Assembly (NCBI GenBank): GCA_022483245.1
Contig: JAKVNR010000001.1
Coordinates: 248,001 to 312,000, forward strand
Direction: 5' to 3'
From: Lactobacillus sp.
GTDB lineage: Bacteria > Bacillota > Bacilli > Lactobacillales > Lactobacillaceae
Length of the DNA: 64,000 bases
The position numbers and the translations under genes were made by a program. The notes under the pieces were generated by a model, which saw only the letters and a list, made by a program, of their open reading frames with translations, searched no databases and was not told the DNA's origin. Below are positions 18,423 to 25,877 of this stretch, one piece after another; within the stretch, counting starts at the first letter, position 1, and every line of letters begins with the position of its first letter.

Positions 18423-18697
18423 TTTTTAACCTCTACAGGCGGGTGTTTAATCATTAGAACCAAATTGACCTGTGCGATGACGATTTTGAAATATGATTTA
18501 AGCTGCTCTAGTGATTGCTTAACATCAAATCCGTCAGGCCTATTCCAGTGGGCATAATCGTTGCCAGTAATTCTGACAACATCACTAGCTACCGCTTTTA
18601 TTTCATCGCCTTTAAAAAAGTGGGCAATAGCATCGTTAAGACTATATTTTGCTATTTTGTCTCTTGACTCGCCCGAAAACTCTACCGCTATTAATGC
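18395..18697 (-). pseudogene. C-terminal remnant of a DUF4145-like gene
   Basis: A 100-codon open frame on the minus strand lacks any ATG/GTG/TTG near its beginning and starts right at the end of the exonuclease-BRCT gene. The translation has good protein character, with VRITGNDYAHW followed by an amphipathic helix (SLEQLKSYFKIVIAQVN). This resembles the R.iGNdaaH helix pair that closes DUF4145 domains. It is probably the tail of a gene whose front was lost, or an out-of-frame extension of the exonuclease gene. Low sequence support otherwise. Confidence 0.45.
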
Positions 18698-20037
18698 TTA
18701 GCATCAGCAAGCATTTTCATTAAGTCGCTGTATCCGATCTTCGGTACTCCATATTCTTCGGCTTTCAGTTCGCTACTGCTGTGAACTCCATCAGTGAGAT
18801 GAGTAGAAACTTGTTTTCCATCAATCAAGTAATTTGTCTTATGGCTAACTGATCCTGTAACTTTTCCACCATGAAGTTCTATCATTTGTTTAATTTCATA
18901 TTTGCTAGCTTCTTTGAATTGTCCAGAAATACAGAAACGAATACCATCAAATATTTTATCCGAATGCTTTTCAGTCTTAGCTAAATCACCGTCTCTTAGC
19001 TTTTTATAAAGTCCTGCAGTAACTTGGCAGTCACCTAAAGCATTATGTGAATTTCCAGATAACCCAAAGTAATCTTTTAAAGTTTCTAGCTTAAAATTTT
19101 TAAGTCCTAGTTCTGCCATTTCTTGCTTGGCCATTGTGCATGTGTCGATAGTATAAAATTCGTTAGTTGTAAACTTTCCTTTTTGTCGATAGCCATTGTT
19201 AAACATAATCGGAATATCGAAATTATTTATATTATGTCCAACCCAAACGCTATTTTCTCCGACAAATTTTTGAAATTGAGGAATAACTTTGTCAAAAGTA
19301 GGCTTGTCTTTAACATCATCTTCAGTAATTCCATGAACTAATCTGGCATTTTCACTAATTGGTGTTTTTTCAGGATTGATATATTGATTAAAAGTATCAA
19401 CAAGTTTGTCATCTTCAAATTTTAAAGCTGCTAGTTGAAGAATTTTATCATGAGAAGTACTTAAGCCAGTGGTTTCCGTATCTAAAACAATGAAATTTTT
19501 TGTGTTTTTAGCATTAAAAATTTTAGGAAGTACGTGATCATGTTTAGACGGCCCAACAGAAGTCATAGTGGAATATAATCCTGGAGCGATTTCAACTGAA
19601 TAACTATTTGGATTAGAGTCTTTATGGTCATTGATTGAAAAACGCGTCGCGGTGCCATGAGTTGGATGAACAGAAGACTCTGCTTTGGACGATTCAATAT
19701 TAGGCTTAACTTTTGGTGATTCGATATTTTCAGTTGCTTTTTGATTATCTGCAGATTCGTTTAATACTTTTAGATTTTTTTTGCTATTGACAGTGGCTTC
19801 TTTGCTTTCAGCTGACTTTTTGTCAGTTATTTGCTTTGGCTCTTTGGTGTCAGATTCTTTTACAGACATTTTGTCTGGCTTAATAGATACTTTATCTTTG
19901 TTCTTCACTTTGTAATAGCAATAGCCAGCTATGCAAGCAACTATCACAGTGGCAATGCCTACTGGAGTTGTGAATAGCCATTTTGCTGCTAAAAAAAGAA
20001 TTGCAATTAAAATAATCCAGCCTATCACATTTTTCAT
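18691..20037 (-). CDS. Membrane-anchored DEDDh 3'-5' exonuclease with C-terminal BRCT domain
   Basis: 448 residues. Two hydrophobic segments at 4-22 and 26-43, a long charged linker (about 45-170), then a DnaQ-type exonuclease with D186 and E188 (VLDTETTG), D274 (HNINNFD), H331 and D336 (HNALGD), so all DEDDh residues are present. A BRCT domain (about 362-445, GIRFCISGQF..HGGKVTGSVSHKTNYLI) ends the protein. The exonuclease-BRCT pair resembles the PolC epsilon-like proteins of Gram-positives, but membrane anchoring is unusual. It sits 19 bp downstream of cI on the same strand, so it should be expressed in the lysogen. RBS AGAGGAATAAGTAATG. Confidence 0.85.
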   Translation of the reverse strand: MKNVIGWIILIAILFLAAKWLFTTPVGIATVIVACIAGYCYYKVKNKDKVSIKPDKMSVKESDTKEPKQITDKKSAESKEATVNSKKNLKVLNESADNQKATENIESPKVKPNIESSKAESSVHPTHGTATRFSINDHKDSNPNSYSVEIAPGLYSTMTSVGPSKHDHVLPKIFNAKNTKNFIVLDTETTGLSTSHDKILQLAALKFEDDKLVDTFNQYINPEKTPISENARLVHGITEDDVKDKPTFDKVIPQFQKFVGENSVWVGHNINNFDIPIMFNNGYRQKGKFTTNEFYTIDTCTMAKQEMAELGLKNFKLETLKDYFGLSGNSHNALGDCQVTAGLYKKLRDGDLAKTEKHSDKIFDGIRFCISGQFKEASKYEIKQMIELHGGKVTGSVSHKTNYLIDGKQVSTHLTDGVHSSSELKAEEYGVPKIGYSDLMKMLADAKH

Positions 20038-20056
20038 TACTTATTCCTCTTACTGC

Positions 20057-20710
20057 TTACAATTTACTTCTGACCTCGATGGCTCTGCCGATAATGCGGC
20101 CAGGGTGGTCTTTGGTCAAAATAATAGGGTCAAACGTGTCATTATCAGGTTGTAAAACAACCATGCCATTGATATGTTTGACCCTTTTTAGTGTGGCTTC
20201 AGTATTCCCATTAACCAAAACTGCAGCTATTTGACCATCCTCAACCTCTGGCTGCTCTCTGACTGTCACGATTGCACCATTTGGAATGGTAGGATCCATG
20301 GACTCGCCCTTAGCGCGCAAGTCAAATAAGTTACCCTCTGGAACTTGTCCTGCAGGGTAGATATGAGCTATATGGTCCTCAACATTTTCTTCAGCCGTAA
20401 TAGGCTCACCACAAGCGATCTCACCCAAAAGAGGGATGCTGACTATAACCGTGTTTGTACGATAGTGGTGATCCATGTTTGTTGGAATTGAGGATGTTAT
20501 TCCCGGTATACCATCTATTATTTGAGATTTAGGCACGTTAAAAATCTGAGATAGCTTTTCGATATATCCCATACGAGGGATTTTCCGTCCTACTTCCCAA
20601 TTTGAAACTGTTTGCTTGGAGACATCTAGTTTGTCAGCAAGTTGTGCTTGAGTCATACTGTGCTTTTCTCGCAATACTTTCAATTGAAAGCCAATATCAG
20701 TGCCTTTCAT
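20057..20710 (-). CDS. CI-like repressor (XRE HTH + S24 peptidase)
   Basis: 217 residues. HTH of the XRE type about 8-60 (MTQAQLADKLDVSKQTVSNWE), linker, then a LexA/CI self-cleavage domain with S137 (GESMDPT) and K175 (ATLKRV). The cleavage site reads IAC100-G101 where Ala-Gly is usual. RecA-stimulated autocleavage on DNA damage would start induction. ATG 20710 follows GGGAGGG. The gene diverges from cro, with a shared operator region between. Confidence 0.92.
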   Translation of the reverse strand: MKGTDIGFQLKVLREKHSMTQAQLADKLDVSKQTVSNWEVGRKIPRMGYIEKLSQIFNVPKSQIIDGIPGITSSIPTNMDHHYRTNTVIVSIPLLGEIACGEPITAEENVEDHIAHIYPAGQVPEGNLFDLRAKGESMDPTIPNGAIVTVREQPEVEDGQIAAVLVNGNTEATLKRVKHINGMVVLQPDNDTFDPIILTKDHPGRIIGRAIEVRSKL

Positions 20711-20741
20711 CTAATCCCTCCCTTATTGTTCAACTGCCCTT

Positions 20742-20827
20742 ATTATAACATTAAGTTTAAATAGTCGTCCCTAAAGTTATATTTTTGCAAAAAAGTTATT
20801 GACTCTAACCAAAAGTTAGACTAATAT
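20742..20827. promoter_or_regulatory. cI/cro divergent promoter and operator region
   Basis: The cro promoter is TTGACT (20799-20804), 17 bp, TAATAT (20822-20827). Its spacer is an inverted repeat CTAAC-caaaa-GTTAG (20805-20819). AAAGTTA half-sites occur at 20773, 20792 and 20812 (19-20 bp apart). A TATAAT on the minus strand (20742-20747) is the likely cI -10 box. A fourth half-site in the same context (CAACCGAAAGTTAG) lies at 21081-21094, at the end of cro. Confidence 0.75.
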
Positions 20828-20857
20828 AAAAGTTGAATTGAGAAAGGAGTTGAAAGA

Positions 20858-21094
20858 ATGAGCGACAAAACCAAAATTAGCTTGAAAGCTGCTAGAGTAA
20901 ATGCTGGTTTGACTCAGCAAGAAGCTGCCGACAGAATGGCTGAATATATGGGTATTAAGGTATCTCGCCAACGTATTCAAGGCTTTGAAAGAGACCCTGA
21001 AACGGTACCTCCGGCTTGGGCCAGGGGATTTTCATGGATTTATAAGCTACCCTTGGACGACTTATTTTTTGCCCGTAGGTCAACCGAAAGTTAG
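20858..21094 (+). CDS. Cro-like XRE regulator
   Basis: 78 residues, HTH AGLTQQEAADRMAEYMGIKVSRQRIQGFE. It is the first gene of the rightward lytic operon and faces cI, so it is placed as Cro. AAAGGAG precedes ATG 20858. The end of the gene overlaps a putative operator. Confidence 0.85.
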   Translation: MSDKTKISLKAARVNAGLTQQEAADRMAEYMGIKVSRQRIQGFERDPETVPPAWARGFSWIYKLPLDDLFFARRSTES

Positions 21095-21112
21095 ACAAAG
21101 GAGGGGGAGATA

Positions 21113-22093
21113 ATGGACAAACCCTTACAGGAATTCAAATTTCATAACTGGGATGTCATGATCTTAAAAATAGATGGCCAGCCATGGTGGATTGGCAAAC
21201 AAGTCGCTGAAATTCTTGGTTACAAAAATGGCAGCAGAGACATTAATAGACACGTGGATGAAGAAGACCGTCAAAACTACCAAAACGGTACTTTTACGCC
21301 ACCACGGGGATTAATCGTAATAAGGAGGAGAGAAATGCAAATTAGAAAATATCAATTCGGAGATTATCAACTAACAACCCAAGAAGATAATCGAGGGCAA
21401 ATATTCTTTGATGCAGAGCAAGCTGCAATTGGTCTAGGAATTTATCAAATAAAAAATGGCCAAAAATATGTACGTTGGGAAAGAGTTCAAAAATATATTC
21501 ATTCCCCACTTGTGGGGAAAGGAAGTTTTATCTCTGAACCAGAATTCTATGAATTAGCTATTAAAGCCGATAATGAGCCAGCTAGAAAATTTCAACACTG
21601 GGTAACTTCAGAGGTTCTGCCATCAATCCGCCAAAACGGCGCATACATGACAGATGAAAAAGCGTACGACGTTGTCCACAACAAAGACGGTCTGGCAAAT
21701 TTGTTGCAGCAGGCGGCAGATCAGCTCCGCAAGAAAGACATTCAGATCGAAGAGATGAAGCCGAAAGCGCTGTTCGCTGACGCGGTGGCTACCAGCAAGA
21801 GCACAATCCTGATCGGCCAACTGGCAAAGATGATGCGACAAAACGGCATCAACATCGGCCAGAACAGATTGTTCGCTTGGTTGCGGAGAAACGGATACTT
21901 AGGCAAGCACGGCAATAATTACAACGTTCCAACACAGTACGCAGTAGAGCACGGCTGGTTTAAGACCAAAGAAACGTCAATTCAGCATTCAGACGGTCAC
22001 ATTACTATTCAATTGACCGTCAAAGTGACTGGCAAGGGACAGCAATACTTCATCAACAAGTTTCTGAAACATCCCGAACTGGCGGAGGTGTAG
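21113..22093 (+). CDS. Phage antirepressor (BRO-N, second BRO-N/Ant-like, KilAC)
   Basis: 326 residues. Residues 5-68 (WWIGKQVAEILGYKN..RDINRHV) are a shortened BRO-N start. Residues 75-180 are another Ant-like N domain (FFDAEQAAIGLGI ... PARKFQHWVTSEVLPSIRQNGAYM). The C-terminal 200-326 part is KilAC (LIGQLAKMMRQNGINIGQNRLFAWLRRNGYL). An internal ATG (21335, residue 75) has a very strong RBS AAGGAGGAGAGAA, so a shorter form of 252 residues is probably also made. It acts by binding or displacing the repressor during induction. Confidence 0.87.
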   Translation: MDKPLQEFKFHNWDVMILKIDGQPWWIGKQVAEILGYKNGSRDINRHVDEEDRQNYQNGTFTPPRGLIVIRRREMQIRKYQFGDYQLTTQEDNRGQIFFDAEQAAIGLGIYQIKNGQKYVRWERVQKYIHSPLVGKGSFISEPEFYELAIKADNEPARKFQHWVTSEVLPSIRQNGAYMTDEKAYDVVHNKDGLANLLQQAADQLRKKDIQIEEMKPKALFADAVATSKSTILIGQLAKMMRQNGINIGQNRLFAWLRRNGYLGKHGNNYNVPTQYAVEHGWFKTKETSIQHSDGHITIQLTVKVTGKGQQYFINKFLKHPELAEV

Positions 22094-22096
22094 CAG

Positions 22097-22219
22097 ATGT
22101 CAGGCATGGCTGATTATGAAGGCAGTTCTGAGCTTTCAAAGGCTTTGGCCAGAAGCATGAAATTCACATTAGACAAGATAACGGCTCACAACCGTAATAG
22201 CAAAAAGATGGAGGCGTAG
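22097..22219 (+). CDS. Small phage protein, 40 residues
   Basis: ATG 22097 is preceded by GGCGGAGGTG and starts 3 bp after the antirepressor stop. Sequence is polar and helical (SSELSKALARSMKFTLDKI). It ends 3 bp before the next start. Function not recognised. Confidence 0.5.
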   Translation: MSGMADYEGSSELSKALARSMKFTLDKITAHNRNSKKMEA

Positions 22220-22222
22220 CAG

Positions 22223-22462
22223 ATGAGAAAGCCAAAAACTAGAAAAGAGTACCTGATAAATTTTGCCGAGCAGAACGACTTATCCAAGATTTATCAAAAT
22301 CACGAAACAATCCAAAAGACTGGCGAAAAAATAATCGAGGCTCTACAAAAAGAAGGCCTGACATACACCGAGGCATATGCAAGCCTTCAATATGCTTACA
22401 ACAAACTAAAATTTGAATCTAATTTTGTGACGATTCCAAAGGAGAAAAACGATGGACATTAG
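22223..22462 (+). CDS. Small helical early phage protein
   Basis: 79 residues, RBS GATGGAGGCG before ATG 22223. Mostly helical and charged (TGEKIIEALQKEGLTYTEAYASLQ). It overlaps the second Tad2-like gene by 11 bp, so both should be translated together. No family recognised. Confidence 0.6.
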   Translation: MRKPKTRKEYLINFAEQNDLSKIYQNHETIQKTGEKIIEALQKEGLTYTEAYASLQYAYNKLKFESNFVTIPKEKNDGH

Positions 22463-22658
22463 AACAGCAATCCTAAAGCTAGGCGATAAAAAAGGATGGA
22501 TTTACCGAAAAGATTGGGAACAGTACGGCGGCAGTCAGCGTATTCAGCCATCAAACAGCACATTTCTTTGCGCTATGTATGATGGCGATGCAATTGTCGG
22601 CGTTCGGTGGGAGCCATCTAAAGAAGATTTAACCGCTACAGATTGGGAAGTAGAATAA
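22452..22658 (+). CDS. Tad2-like (DUF2829) anti-Thoeris family protein, copy 2
   Basis: 68 residues. It ends with RWEPSKEDLTATDWEV, the same hallmark as the copy at 17965, and starts similarly (DIRTAILKL); the centre differs strongly. Located in the lytic early operon directly after the antirepressor group, the expected timing for countering a host signal-based defence on infection or induction. The strong difference in the centre suggests different ligands or partners (inference). Confidence 0.75.
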   Translation: MDIRTAILKLGDKKGWIYRKDWEQYGGSQRIQPSNSTFLCAMYDGDAIVGVRWEPSKEDLTATDWEVE

Positions 22659-22689
22659 AAGGCTTCATTCCTGAAGCCCCTTACCAAAA

Positions 22690-22911
22690 TTATTTTGGAA
22701 AATCAATATTCAAATTCAAGTATGAGAGCACGTCACTACCATATCGGCGAGTTAGCAATCCTTGATTTTCCAAACTTTCAAGAACGTTATCAAATCCAGC
22801 ATTGCTAAGACCAGCGTCAGCCTTGATTTGGTCGATCTTATAAGTATGAGTTGGTCTGCAGCTATCTGAATTATTGATAATTGCTTGAATTACCTTATTT
22901 TCACTGTTCAT
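22690..22911 (-). CDS. Small winged-helix-like protein on the opposite strand
   Basis: 73 residues. RBS AAAGGAGGTGATC before ATG 22911 is near perfect. The pattern of three short helices and a wing-like end (GFDNVLESLENQGLLTRRYG) suggests a small winged-helix DNA-binding protein. It opposes the early rightward operon, so it could be expressed in the lysogen and act as an additional regulator. No family assigned. Confidence 0.62.
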   Translation of the reverse strand: MNSENKVIQAIINNSDSCRPTHTYKIDQIKADAGLSNAGFDNVLESLENQGLLTRRYGSDVLSYLNLNIDFPK

Positions 22912-22999
22912 GAGATCACCTCCTTTCGCAGGGATGATTCAACTTTAGCAAATGAAAACTAACAACCGTAGTAGCAAAAAAGAAATGAAGGTGACAGCA

Positions 23000-23254
23000 A
23001 TGGCACAAACAAAGTTAAATTCTACAGAATTAAGCAATTATGATTGGGTGCTGCATTTGACAGCATTCTATTACTACATTCACTACAAGCATTTGGAGCT
23101 TAAAACGGTCAGAGAGCTCAAAAATAATGCCTTAAAGGTGATTTATGCTGATGGATCGTATCAACAGCTTATGCCAGGTGAAAACAGCTCAGATCAGATT
23201 TTATACGTAGCTGACGAAGATGCTTATCAGCATTGTTTAGAAAAATTTATGTGA
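23000..23254 (+). CDS. Early phage protein, unknown
   Basis: 84 residues from ATG 23000, chosen because GAAGGTGA lies 6 bases upstream; the earlier ATG at 22952 lacks an RBS. Sequence includes YDWVLHLTAFYYYIHYKHLEL and a C-terminal acidic region. No family recognised; it lies just before a DUF771 gene. Confidence 0.6.
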   Translation: MAQTKLNSTELSNYDWVLHLTAFYYYIHYKHLELKTVRELKNNALKVIYADGSYQQLMPGENSSDQILYVADEDAYQHCLEKFM

Positions 23255-23264
23255 GGTGATCAAA

Positions 23265-23561
23265 GTGGAGATCGCGGTTGATAACAAATCTTTTAATGAG
23301 GCTGTGATCGAAGCCGTTAAGGCACTCGATTTGGTGCCAAAAAGTACGCTGACAGGGCGCACCATTTCGCTCGATGAATTTCGCAAAAAGTATTGTGGCG
23401 GCAAATCAAAGGACTGGGTTAAAGAGCAGATCTTTTACACCTTTAAGCCTGATTTTGTCCAGAATATCCATCCCGGACACGGTTCAAGATTCATCATTTT
23501 TGAAAGACCGGCAGCTGAATGGATGGAAAAACATAGAAAAGAGATTGAGTGGGATGCTTAG
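23265..23561 (+). CDS. DUF771 family phage protein
   Basis: 98 residues from GTG 23265, spaced correctly from TGAGGTGAT. The pattern LDEFRKKYCGGKSKDWVKEQIF ... GHGSRFIIFERPAAEWME matches DUF771, early phage proteins with an HTH-like fold found after cro/antirepressor genes in Firmicute phages. Probably DNA-binding; exact job unknown. Confidence 0.75.
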   Translation: MEIAVDNKSFNEAVIEAVKALDLVPKSTLTGRTISLDEFRKKYCGGKSKDWVKEQIFYTFKPDFVQNIHPGHGSRFIIFERPAAEWMEKHRKEIEWDA

Positions 23562-23688
23562 AAAACAAAATAAAAAGACCGACTGGTTAACAGTGGTCTT
23601 CTGTGCAGTGATGTTTCCAACTTGGGCGATTTTGCTCAGCGTACTTTGCTACAACTTTTGGAGCTGGGTTATTTCAATCGCTCACTAA
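23554..23688 (+). CDS. 44-residue single-pass membrane peptide
   Basis: ATG 23554 overlaps the DUF771 stop. A basic start (MLRKQNKKTD) precedes one long hydrophobic helix (WLTVVFCAVMFPTWAILLSV). Short phage membrane proteins like this are common in early operons; function unknown. Confidence 0.5.
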   Translation: MLRKQNKKTDWLTVVFCAVMFPTWAILLSVLCYNFWSWVISIAH

Positions 23689-23715
23689 GATAATTAATTT
23701 TGAAAGGATAGAAAA

Positions 23716-24030
23716 ATGAGTTTATTAGAAACCGTTGATAAAGATACTGCCAAACAGTTTAAGGACATTTTTGGAAGGGCTCAAAAAGAGCTAGATAAAG
23801 GTGAAGTTACTAGTGTCTGTTTAATTGTTAATAAAACTGATGGCCATTCTCATAGTCATTTAGCTGGCAATTATCCTGAGCTAATCGGCTCTATAGAAGT
23901 TCGAAAATCCGTGATGGTTGAAGCACTGAGTGATCGTTCAAAATTGATGGAGATGCAGGAAACTGTATCAAATATGCCGGATAGCTGGAGAAAAATGTTT
24001 GAGAAGATGATCAACGATGATGACGATTAA
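23716..24030 (+). CDS. Early phage protein, unknown
   Basis: 104 residues, RBS GAAAGGATAG before ATG 23716. The middle part VTSVCLIVNKTDGHSHSHLAGNY has an unusual HSHSH run that could bind metal; the C-terminal part is a charged helix. No family recognised. The stop overlaps the next start by 14 bp. Confidence 0.62.
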   Translation: MSLLETVDKDTAKQFKDIFGRAQKELDKGEVTSVCLIVNKTDGHSHSHLAGNYPELIGSIEVRKSVMVEALSDRSKLMEMQETVSNMPDSWRKMFEKMINDDDD

Positions 24031-24199
24031 AGAACGTATTGCAGAACGCAGACAAGCAATTAGGCAGTTTGAACACAATAAGCCCTTAATCCGTGCAAGC
24101 AACTGCATGGGTGGCAAAATTTCAGCAACTTGGGGCATTAGAGCTACTGAACCAGATTGGCTAAAAATGGCACCAAAAAAGCCGATCACGGCAAAATGA
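24017..24199 (+). CDS. Small basic early phage protein
   Basis: 60 residues (ATG 24017 or 24020). Basic N-terminal helix IKERIAERRQAIRQFEHNK and C-terminal lysines suggest nucleic acid contact, which is only inference. RBS is weak, so it probably depends on coupling to the overlapping upstream gene. Confidence 0.48.
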   Translation: MMTIKERIAERRQAIRQFEHNKPLIRASNCMGGKISATWGIRATEPDWLKMAPKKPITAK

Positions 24200-24284
24200 T
24201 CGACAGCAAATAGTTATGAATCAGATCGTTTAAAGATCTAACTGAATTATAGCACATCCGTGCTGATTCACTTTGGAGATTATG

Positions 24285-25037
24285 ATGGACAAACAAAATG
24301 AGACCTTTCAAAAGCCCAGGAACAAGGATGGCACCTTGAAGCCTAGCTATTATTCAATCACTCCTGCCTCAGTTAGATACGCAAAAATTAATCCAGGTGC
24401 CAAACTGCTCTATGGCGAAATAACTGCTCTCAGCAATAGTGAGGGCTATTGCTGGGCGGCCAATGCCTATTTTGCCAAACTGTATGACACGGATAAAAGC
24501 ACCATTAAGCGTTGGCTAAGGCAGTTAGAAGAACTGGGAGTATTAAGCTCTGTGGTTTTGCGTGGAGATAACAAGCAAGTTATCCAACGCAGGCTGTTTA
24601 TAAATGATACCCCTGGGGTCAAAAATGCACCCACCCCTGGGTGCAAAAATAAACCTACCCCTGGGGTCAAAAATGAGCCAGAGAATATTACAAGAAAGAA
24701 TACTACAAGTAATATTAATACTCTCTCTCTTACTCCCTCTTTACCGGGGTTATCCACAGGTAGCAAACCAACTAACCAAACTAAGCAAAAAAAGAGAGAG
24801 ATTAAAAACAAACCGTTAACTGATCAACAAACTGAAACAGTCAAAATGGTCAGAAATTTGTTTGCTCAGTGGGGCATTACCTTATCTGAATACGAGAACG
24901 GGATGCTTTGCTACTGGGCGCAGCATTATCAAGGCAGGACCATTTATCAAAATGCACAGTCAGCTCTTGGCAGAGCAGATGACTCACCATTCTGGTATTT
25001 AGCAACTCTTATGAAACAAGAAAAGAAGGACACATGA
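24285..25037 (+). CDS. Replisome organiser / HTH replication initiation protein
   Basis: 250 residues from ATG 24285 (TTTGGAG 6 bases upstream). Residues about 20-100 are a Rep-type winged helix (ARYAKINPGAKLLYGEITAL-like; AAYFAKLYDTDKSTIKRWLRQLEELGVL). A repeat-encoded linker (TPGVKN, TPGCKN, TPGVKN) and a Ser/Lys linker follow, then a C-terminal helical domain (WYLATLMKQEKK end) as in DnaD-like initiators. It should bind the origin, which is probably the repeat array inside this gene, and load host replication proteins. No helicase loader gene follows. Confidence 0.8.
   Translation: MDKQNETFQKPRNKDGTLKPSYYSITPASVRYAKINPGAKLLYGEITALSNSEGYCWAANAYFAKLYDTDKSTIKRWLRQLEELGVLSSVVLRGDNKQVIQRRLFINDTPGVKNAPTPGCKNKPTPGVKNEPENITRKNTTSNINTLSLTPSLPGLSTGSKPTNQTKQKKREIKNKPLTDQQTETVKMVRNLFAQWGITLSEYENGMLCYWAQHYQGRTIYQNAQSALGRADDSPFWYLATLMKQEKKDT
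24609..24674. repeat. Three 24-bp iterons, likely phage replication origin
   Basis: ACCCCTGGGGTCAAAAAT at 24609, ACCCCTGGGTGCAAAAAT at 24633 and the first form again at 24657, exactly 24 bp apart. Each holds the palindrome CCCCTGGG(G); around unit 2 there is a 7-bp hairpin GCACCCA-cccc-TGGGTGC (24627-24644). An A/T-rich segment follows (about 24685-24730). Confidence 0.72.
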
Positions 25038-25261
25038 TGGTATCTGATAAAGCAGAAGACATTGCACAATTTAAACGCTGTTGTGAGCAGATTTTAAATA
25101 GGCGATCAGATCTACTGGAAGCATTGCAAGATGATACTGATTTTGATCTGCATAATTTGAAGCAATGTGAAGATAAAGCAAAGCGCTTAATTCTTGAATT
25201 TAGACAAATTAGCCATATCAGTGATGAACTGTTCCGATTGCTCTTAAGGCTGGATGGTTGA
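25034..25261 (+). CDS. Small helical phage protein, unknown
   Basis: 75 residues, starting at the TGATGATG junction with the replisome organiser (4-bp overlap). Entirely helical and charged, with cysteines in RCCEQI and KQCEDK. Overlaps the next gene. A replication accessory role is suggested only by position. Confidence 0.55.
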   Translation: MMVSDKAEDIAQFKRCCEQILNRRSDLLEALQDDTDFDLHNLKQCEDKAKRLILEFRQISHISDELFRLLLRLDG

Positions 25262-25877
25262 CATGTCTGTACAAGCGATTCAGTTGAGCGATCAGATTGC
25301 TGAACTGACCAAAAAGATTGAAGCAAAGTATGGCTGCAGAACATCTCGATGGAAAGAAGATGATCCTGACGTCAAACAGGTCAAATTAGTTGGCTTTAAG
25401 CTCTGGCATGCGCTATATGGTGATGATCAAGTTGCTGCGAAAGTCGATCCAGCGCTTGACGACCGTTGGCGGAAAATCATCAAGCTTAATGACGACGCTC
25501 TTATCCCATTTGAGTCATTGCCGCGGAGGACACGATATTCATGGACCACGATTTTTAGCTTGAATGAACAATATGATGGACCATTGCGGCCGACTTTCAA
25601 ATATCGCGCTAGGCCGATTAAAGGCACAGGCGTGCAGATCTTTTCACTAACTGTGCTCAATTTGAAGACAATTTTGCACATGCAGCAAGCGCGGAAATCA
25701 GATATCGATGAATTAGCAGCTAAACGTGGCTATGTCCTCAGCAAAGGCCATTATGCCTGGCATTGTGTCCGGATGGGCGATGCGTTTATGATTGATGAAA
25801 CCAGGCCGCCAATTCTCAGGACAACAGACAGTTTCGCAGAATGCTGCAGGAGAAAGGAATATTATGCAGGATTTTAA
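25254..25877 (+). CDS. Phage protein of unknown function, 207 residues
   Basis: ATG 25254, with a second possible start at 25263 (GGATGG 5 bases before it). Largest unknown early gene. It has a charged helical start (LSDQIAELTKKIEAKYGCR), a central Trp/Arg-rich part (LDDRWRKIIKLND, RRTRYSWTTIF) and a C-terminal part with Cys/His (HYAWHCVRMGD, CCRRKEYY). No catalytic pattern recognised. Its position after the initiator suggests a DNA metabolism role. Confidence 0.6.
   Translation: MVDMSVQAIQLSDQIAELTKKIEAKYGCRTSRWKEDDPDVKQVKLVGFKLWHALYGDDQVAAKVDPALDDRWRKIIKLNDDALIPFESLPRRTRYSWTTIFSLNEQYDGPLRPTFKYRARPIKGTGVQIFSLTVLNLKTILHMQQARKSDIDELAAKRGYVLSKGHYAWHCVRMGDAFMIDETRPPILRTTDSFAECCRRKEYYAGF

Noticed and set aside
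23374-23553. Long upstream extension of the 23554 membrane peptide
   Set aside because: It is out of frame inside the DUF771 gene and has no RBS; only the part from ATG 23554 is kept.
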